From the NCBI GenBank assembly GCA_028710655.1, contig JAQTTS010000105.1, positions 1 through 7,284 of the forward strand: 7,284 nt of DNA, given 5' to 3'. A program made the translations under genes and the position numbers. The notes under the pieces are model-generated. The model worked only from the letters and a program-made list of their open reading frames with translations. It had not been told where the DNA came from and made no database searches. Source of the stretch: Dehalococcoidales bacterium. Its GTDB lineage: Bacteria > Chloroflexota > Dehalococcoidia > Dehalococcoidales > UBA5760. Shown here piece by piece: positions 5,452 through 7,284 of the stretch. Numbering within the stretch: position 1 is the first letter of the stretch; every line of letters starts with the position of its first letter.

Positions 5452-6424
5452 GGGTTCTGGCCTCCCTCAGCATGCGATTATACACTTTTCTTGATCTGAT
5501 GGTAACCCGTTTGGTTTCTTGCCTTTCTGCCAAGATATCTTCTTTCCTCCCAAAATACACGTCGGCCGGTGTTACGTTGTCCAACGCTTCGTGGTAGCGT
5601 CTGAAGTTGTAGTAAGCCACGAAGTCGGCGATGGCCTGCTTGAGTTCCGAAGGGGCATCGTATACAACCCGATTCACTTCACGTTTCAAGGTCTGTTGAT
5701 ATCGTTCCACCTTGCCGTTGGTCTGAGGATGATAGGGAGAAGCCACGATGTGCCTGACACCTACCAGTTTCAGGTAATCATTAAAGACCTGGGACACGTA
5801 TCCTGAGCCATTGTCGGTCAGCAGTGAGGTGCGGTCCTGAACCGGCACGTCCGTCATACCCGTGGCATCCACTGCCTGCTGTACCACATCGATGATGGAA
5901 TCCGAGGTCATATCACACTTGAGGCCCCAGGCCAGGATGTAACGGCTGTAGTCGTCAATCACGGTTATCAGGTAGTAGTATCCCCAACCTGGCACTTTCA
6001 GATAACTGCAATCGGTAGCCCACATCTGGTTGGGCCGACTGGTCTTCCGGCGGTATTCCTTACCGGCGGCGAACCCCGTTACTTCCGCTGGTTTCACCAG
6101 CCCTTCTCGTTTCAGTATCCGATATACCGTGGATTCAGAAACACTGGTACTCTCGTCATCCACCAGAGAATAGGCCAACTGCCGACAGGATGCCTCCGAA
6201 GAAGCACGAGCCATCTCGATCACCTTGTTCACCTCTTCGGGTGTCAGGCGGTTCCAGGGAATCCTCCCCTTAGCACCGTCATCCAGCAGTCTGCCCTGCC
6301 TTTGTTTCTTCAGCCAGTTGTAGTAGGTACGTCGGGGAATCCCCAGCTCGGCCAATACTTGACTCTTACTCCTGTCCGAAGCTGATACTGTTTCCATTAC
6401 CTGAAGTCGCTCGTCCATGCTCAT
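5435..6424 (-). CDS. IS3-family transposase OrfB, DDE (rve) integrase domain
   Basis: This is a 329-residue transposase catalytic subunit. Residues 1-45 hold a second helix-turn-helix (VLAELGIPRRTYYNWLKKQ). Residues about 55-115 resemble the HTH_21 segment of IS3 OrfB proteins (EASCRQLAYSL...VSESTVYRILKREGLVKP). The retroviral-integrase fold follows, with Asp138 in WATDCSYLK, Asp204 in LLTDNGSGY and Glu240 in TNGKVERYQQTLKRE. The Asp-Glu spacing of 35 residues and the Lys seven residues after the Glu are exactly the IS3 DD(35)E signature. All catalytic residues are present and the length is normal. GGAGG lies about ten bases before ATG 6424, so OrfB may be made independently. The frame is also open upstream into orfA, consistent with an OrfAB fusion produced by -1 frameshifting. 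The stop lies 10 bp inside the inner repeat. Confidence 0.93.
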   Translation of the reverse strand: MSMDERLQVMETVSASDRSKSQVLAELGIPRRTYYNWLKKQRQGRLLDDGAKGRIPWNRLTPEEVNKVIEMARASSEASCRQLAYSLVDDESTSVSESTVYRILKREGLVKPAEVTGFAAGKEYRRKTSRPNQMWATDCSYLKVPGWGYYYLITVIDDYSRYILAWGLKCDMTSDSIIDVVQQAVDATGMTDVPVQDRTSLLTDNGSGYVSQVFNDYLKLVGVRHIVASPYHPQTNGKVERYQQTLKREVNRVVYDAPSELKQAIADFVAYYNFRRYHEALDNVTPADVYFGRKEDILAERQETKRVTIRSRKVYNRMLREARTPSLNG

Positions 6425-6464
6425 CCGCCGATACCTCCGGCTTAGTCCAGACCGGGTATCGCGG
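6425..6464 (-). promoter_or_regulatory. Predicted frameshift-stimulating stem-loop that also abuts the orfB start
   Basis: Directly after the A7 tract, CCGCGATACC (6464-6455) can pair with GGTATC-G-GCGG (6435-6425), forming ten base pairs with one bulged G at 6429. The 19-nt loop holds the OrfA stop (6444-6442), and the GGAGG preceding orfB is split between loop and stem. The stem ends at the base next to ATG 6424. Such a structure could both promote slippage and limit independent OrfB initiation. The pairing was found by eye, without folding energies. Confidence 0.6.
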
Positions 6465-6831
6465 TTTTTTTAAGCAGGTGAGCTTCCAGGGTGAGTTCCG
6501 CCACGATCTGCTTCAAGCGTTCGTTGTCGCGCTTCAGTGTATCGACTTCAGCACGGGTGGCATCACGTCTGATATCTCGCGTCAGCCGCTCCTTACCTGC
6601 TTCCATGAAGTCTTTGCACCAGCTGTAATAGACGTTGGGCCTGATGCCTTCACGGCGACAGAGATCGGCAACGGTCAGTTCACGCCGGAAACCTTCCAGT
6701 ACGATACGAATCTTCTCTTCAGGGGTGAACTTACGTCGCGTGATGCGCCTGACGGTGCGGATGAAGTCCCTAGTTTCATCGGTGAGTGAATCTCGTGTAG
6801 ATGGTTCTTCTGACACTTTCGGTTCCTCCAT
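6442..6831 (-). CDS. IS3-family transposase OrfA (HTH plus leucine zipper)
   Basis: With ATG 6831 the product is 129 residues; an in-frame TTG at 6867 would add 12 and has GAGGG only one or two bases upstream, so it is less likely. Residues about 34-80 form the IS3/IS911-type helix-turn-helix (RRKFTPEEKIRIVLEG ... TVADLCRREGIRPNVYYSW). Residues 93-122 are a coiled coil with leucines at 99, 106, 113 and 120 in perfect heptad register, the dimerisation zipper typical of OrfA. The family role is DNA binding at the terminal repeats and regulation of transposition. The C-terminus contains Lys-Lys encoded in an A7 run, where a -1 shift yields a fused OrfAB of about 465 residues. Its TAA (6444-6442) lies in the loop of a predicted hairpin, 17 nt before the orfB start. 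Confidence 0.92.
   Translation of the reverse strand: MEEPKVSEEPSTRDSLTDETRDFIRTVRRITRRKFTPEEKIRIVLEGFRRELTVADLCRREGIRPNVYYSWCKDFMEAGKERLTRDIRRDATRAEVDTLKRDNERLKQIVAELTLEAHLLKKTAIPGLD
6465..6471 (-). promoter_or_regulatory. Slippery A7 tract for programmed -1 frameshift (OrfAB)
   Basis: On the minus strand the OrfA codons read CTT AAA AAA ACC over seven consecutive A. Slipping back one base at the second AAA gives AAC CGC GAT ACC CGG TCT and stays open through orfB, joining 122 OrfA residues to 343 in the OrfB frame. The -1 frame relation and an A-rich slip site near the OrfA end are the established arrangement of IS3-family elements. Transcriptional slippage on A7 is an alternative. Confidence 0.8.
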
Positions 6832-6875
6832 ACAGCTTACTTTACCGCTGCCGGGAGGCCTTTTCAAACCCTCAA

Positions 6876-6886
6876 AGTGTCCATTA
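6876..6886 (-). repeat. Inner inverted repeat of the IS, orfA end
   Basis: AGTGTCCATTA on the plus strand is the exact inverse of 5424-5434. It lies 45 bases upstream of the preferred orfA start, where transposase binding could also repress its own promoter. Confidence 0.65.
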
Positions 6887-6901
6887 AACTATGCCCGAAT
6901 A

Positions 6902-6910
6902 CTGTGCCAT
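6902..6910 (-). repeat. Terminal inverted repeat of the IS, orfA end
   Basis: CTGTGCCAT on the plus strand mirrors 5410-5418. Here the spacer to the inner repeat is 15 bp rather than 5 bp. Confidence 0.6.
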
Positions 6911-6913
6911 CTA
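6911..6913. repeat. Right copy of probable 3-bp target duplication (CTA)
   Basis: This is the partner of 5407-5409, directly following the right terminal repeat at 6910. Confidence 0.5.
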
Positions 6914-6914
6914 C

Positions 6915-6922
6915 GCTGACGA
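6915..6922 (+). other. Right half of the palindrome split by the insertion sequence
   Basis: GCTGACGA is the partner of 5398-5405. On the minus strand it lies inside the present reading frame of the ZIP C-terminus (codons for Asn-Arg-Gln-Arg). Confidence 0.45.
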
Positions 6923-7284
6923 TTTACAAGCATGATTGCGATACCAATCAGAAAGACCACGAAGTGTAATATTGACCTACGCAGGCTAACCTGATGTTTG
7001 ATTTCAGGAATAAGGTCGGCTGCGGCGATATAGATGAAGTTACCCGCGGCAAACGGGAGAAGGTAAATGACAGAAGTCTGCATTGCAGAAGAAGCAAGGT
7101 AACCGATTACGCCGCCCAGAATTGCCGTCAATGCCGAGATGAAATTGAAGAGCAGGGCTCGTTTTGTCCCGAAGCCGCCGTAGACCAGTACAGCAAAGTC
7201 ACCGAGCTCTGCGGTATTTCGTGCAAGGATACTGCCAGGGTGGTGGCCACACCGAGAGGGAAGCTGGTAACGAAGCTGGCGGCA

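Larger units (their letters stand above)
5410..6910 (-). mobile_element. IS3-family insertion sequence, apparently complete
   Basis: A two-gene IS3-type element is encoded on the minus strand (orfA then orfB, with a -1 frameshift signal). I place the ends at a 9-bp perfect terminal inverted repeat, ATGGCACAG (5410-5418) against CTGTGCCAT (6902-6910). A 3-bp direct repeat CTA lies immediately outside (5407-5409 and 6911-6913), which is a normal target-duplication length for IS3 elements. This gives 1501 bp, a usual size. A second, inner inverted repeat TAATGGACACT (5424-5434, 6876-6886) is the rival choice of ends (1463 bp), but it has no matching direct repeat outside. Both ORFs are full length, so the element may be functional. 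Its base composition is visibly less GC-rich than the phage genes to its left, suggesting separate origin. It disrupts the end of the phage cluster and abuts the ZIP gene. Confidence 0.8.
6889..7284 (-). pseudogene. ZIP-family metal transporter, 3' part, with a one-base frameshift
   Basis: The gene enters from the right edge and ends at TAG 6891-6889. From 7283 down to about 7209 one frame reads AASFVTSFPLGVATTLAVSL followed by HEIPQ. The sense then jumps to another frame, ELGDFAVLVYGGFGTKRALL and FNFISALTAILGGVIGYLAS, and continues to PFAAGNFIYIAAADLIPE and a last hydrophobic helix, HFVVFLIGIAIMLV. ZIP proteins carry HEIPQE-x-GDF in the metal-binding helix (TM5) and 'AGNFxYxAxxDLxPE' in TM7, so one base (a G) is missing at about 7209-7210, between Gln and Glu. 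Residues after NRQR come partly from the insertion sequence if it ends at 6910. The family transports Zn, Fe or related divalent ions across the membrane. It is a pseudogene unless the shift is a sequencing error. It is a host-type gene, convergent with the phage cluster. Confidence 0.8.

Noticed and set aside
5424..6886. Shorter insertion-sequence boundaries at the inner repeat
   Set aside because: No direct repeat flanks these ends, and the outer 9-bp inverted repeat, the CTA duplication and the restored palindrome would be left unexplained. It is kept as an alternative, not excluded.

Overview
The window looks like the distal end of a phage or prophage tail/receptor-binding gene cluster, interrupted on its right side by an IS3-family insertion sequence and followed by the 3' part of a chromosomal-type ZIP metal transporter gene on the opposite strand. 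Tight gene packing, good Shine-Dalgarno sites, glycine/asparagine-rich beta-structured products and the small-protein repertoire resemble tail modules I associate with uncultured Chloroflexota (Dehalococcoidia-like) phages and prophages. That taxonomic reading is inference from style; nothing in the window proves it.

Layout. 3-455 (+): C-terminal part of a phage structural protein. 473-1015 and 1028-1741 (+): gene pair A-B, where A carries a tail-fibre type 'GDI-RG-RL-G-G-W' module and B is a 237-residue beta-rich protein. 1753-3015 (+): complete subtilisin-family (S8) serine protease with intact Asp/His/Asn/Ser. 3012-3353 (+): small zinc-ribbon plus one-transmembrane-helix protein, overlapping the protease stop by ATGA. 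3359-4210 and 4220-4933 (+): second gene pair A'-B', diverged paralogues of A-B; A' has an extra C-terminal beta domain. 4946-5329 (+): small Ig/CARDB-like beta-sandwich protein. 5340-5423 (+): start of a further gene with a perfect SD, cut off by the insertion sequence. 5410-6910: IS3-family element with orfA and orfB on the minus strand and a convincing programmed -1 frameshift signal. 6889-7284 (-): end of a ZIP-family transporter gene that carries a one-base frameshift in its metal-site motif.

The plus-strand genes follow one another with gaps of at most 17 nt, or overlap, and probably form one late operon; I see no promoter or convincing terminator inside it. The A-B and A'-B' pairs probably supply alternative or stacked fibre/adhesin components. 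The intervening protease and its coupled membrane zinc-ribbon protein may act in virion maturation or in penetrating a proteinaceous cell envelope, which is inference. The insertion sequence seems to have landed in the loop of a hairpin lying between two convergent genes. Joining its flanks after removing one copy of a 3-bp repeat restores an 8-bp stem palindrome. No intergenic stretch longer than 300 bases exists. No tRNA, rRNA, CRISPR array or diversity-generating retroelement was seen.
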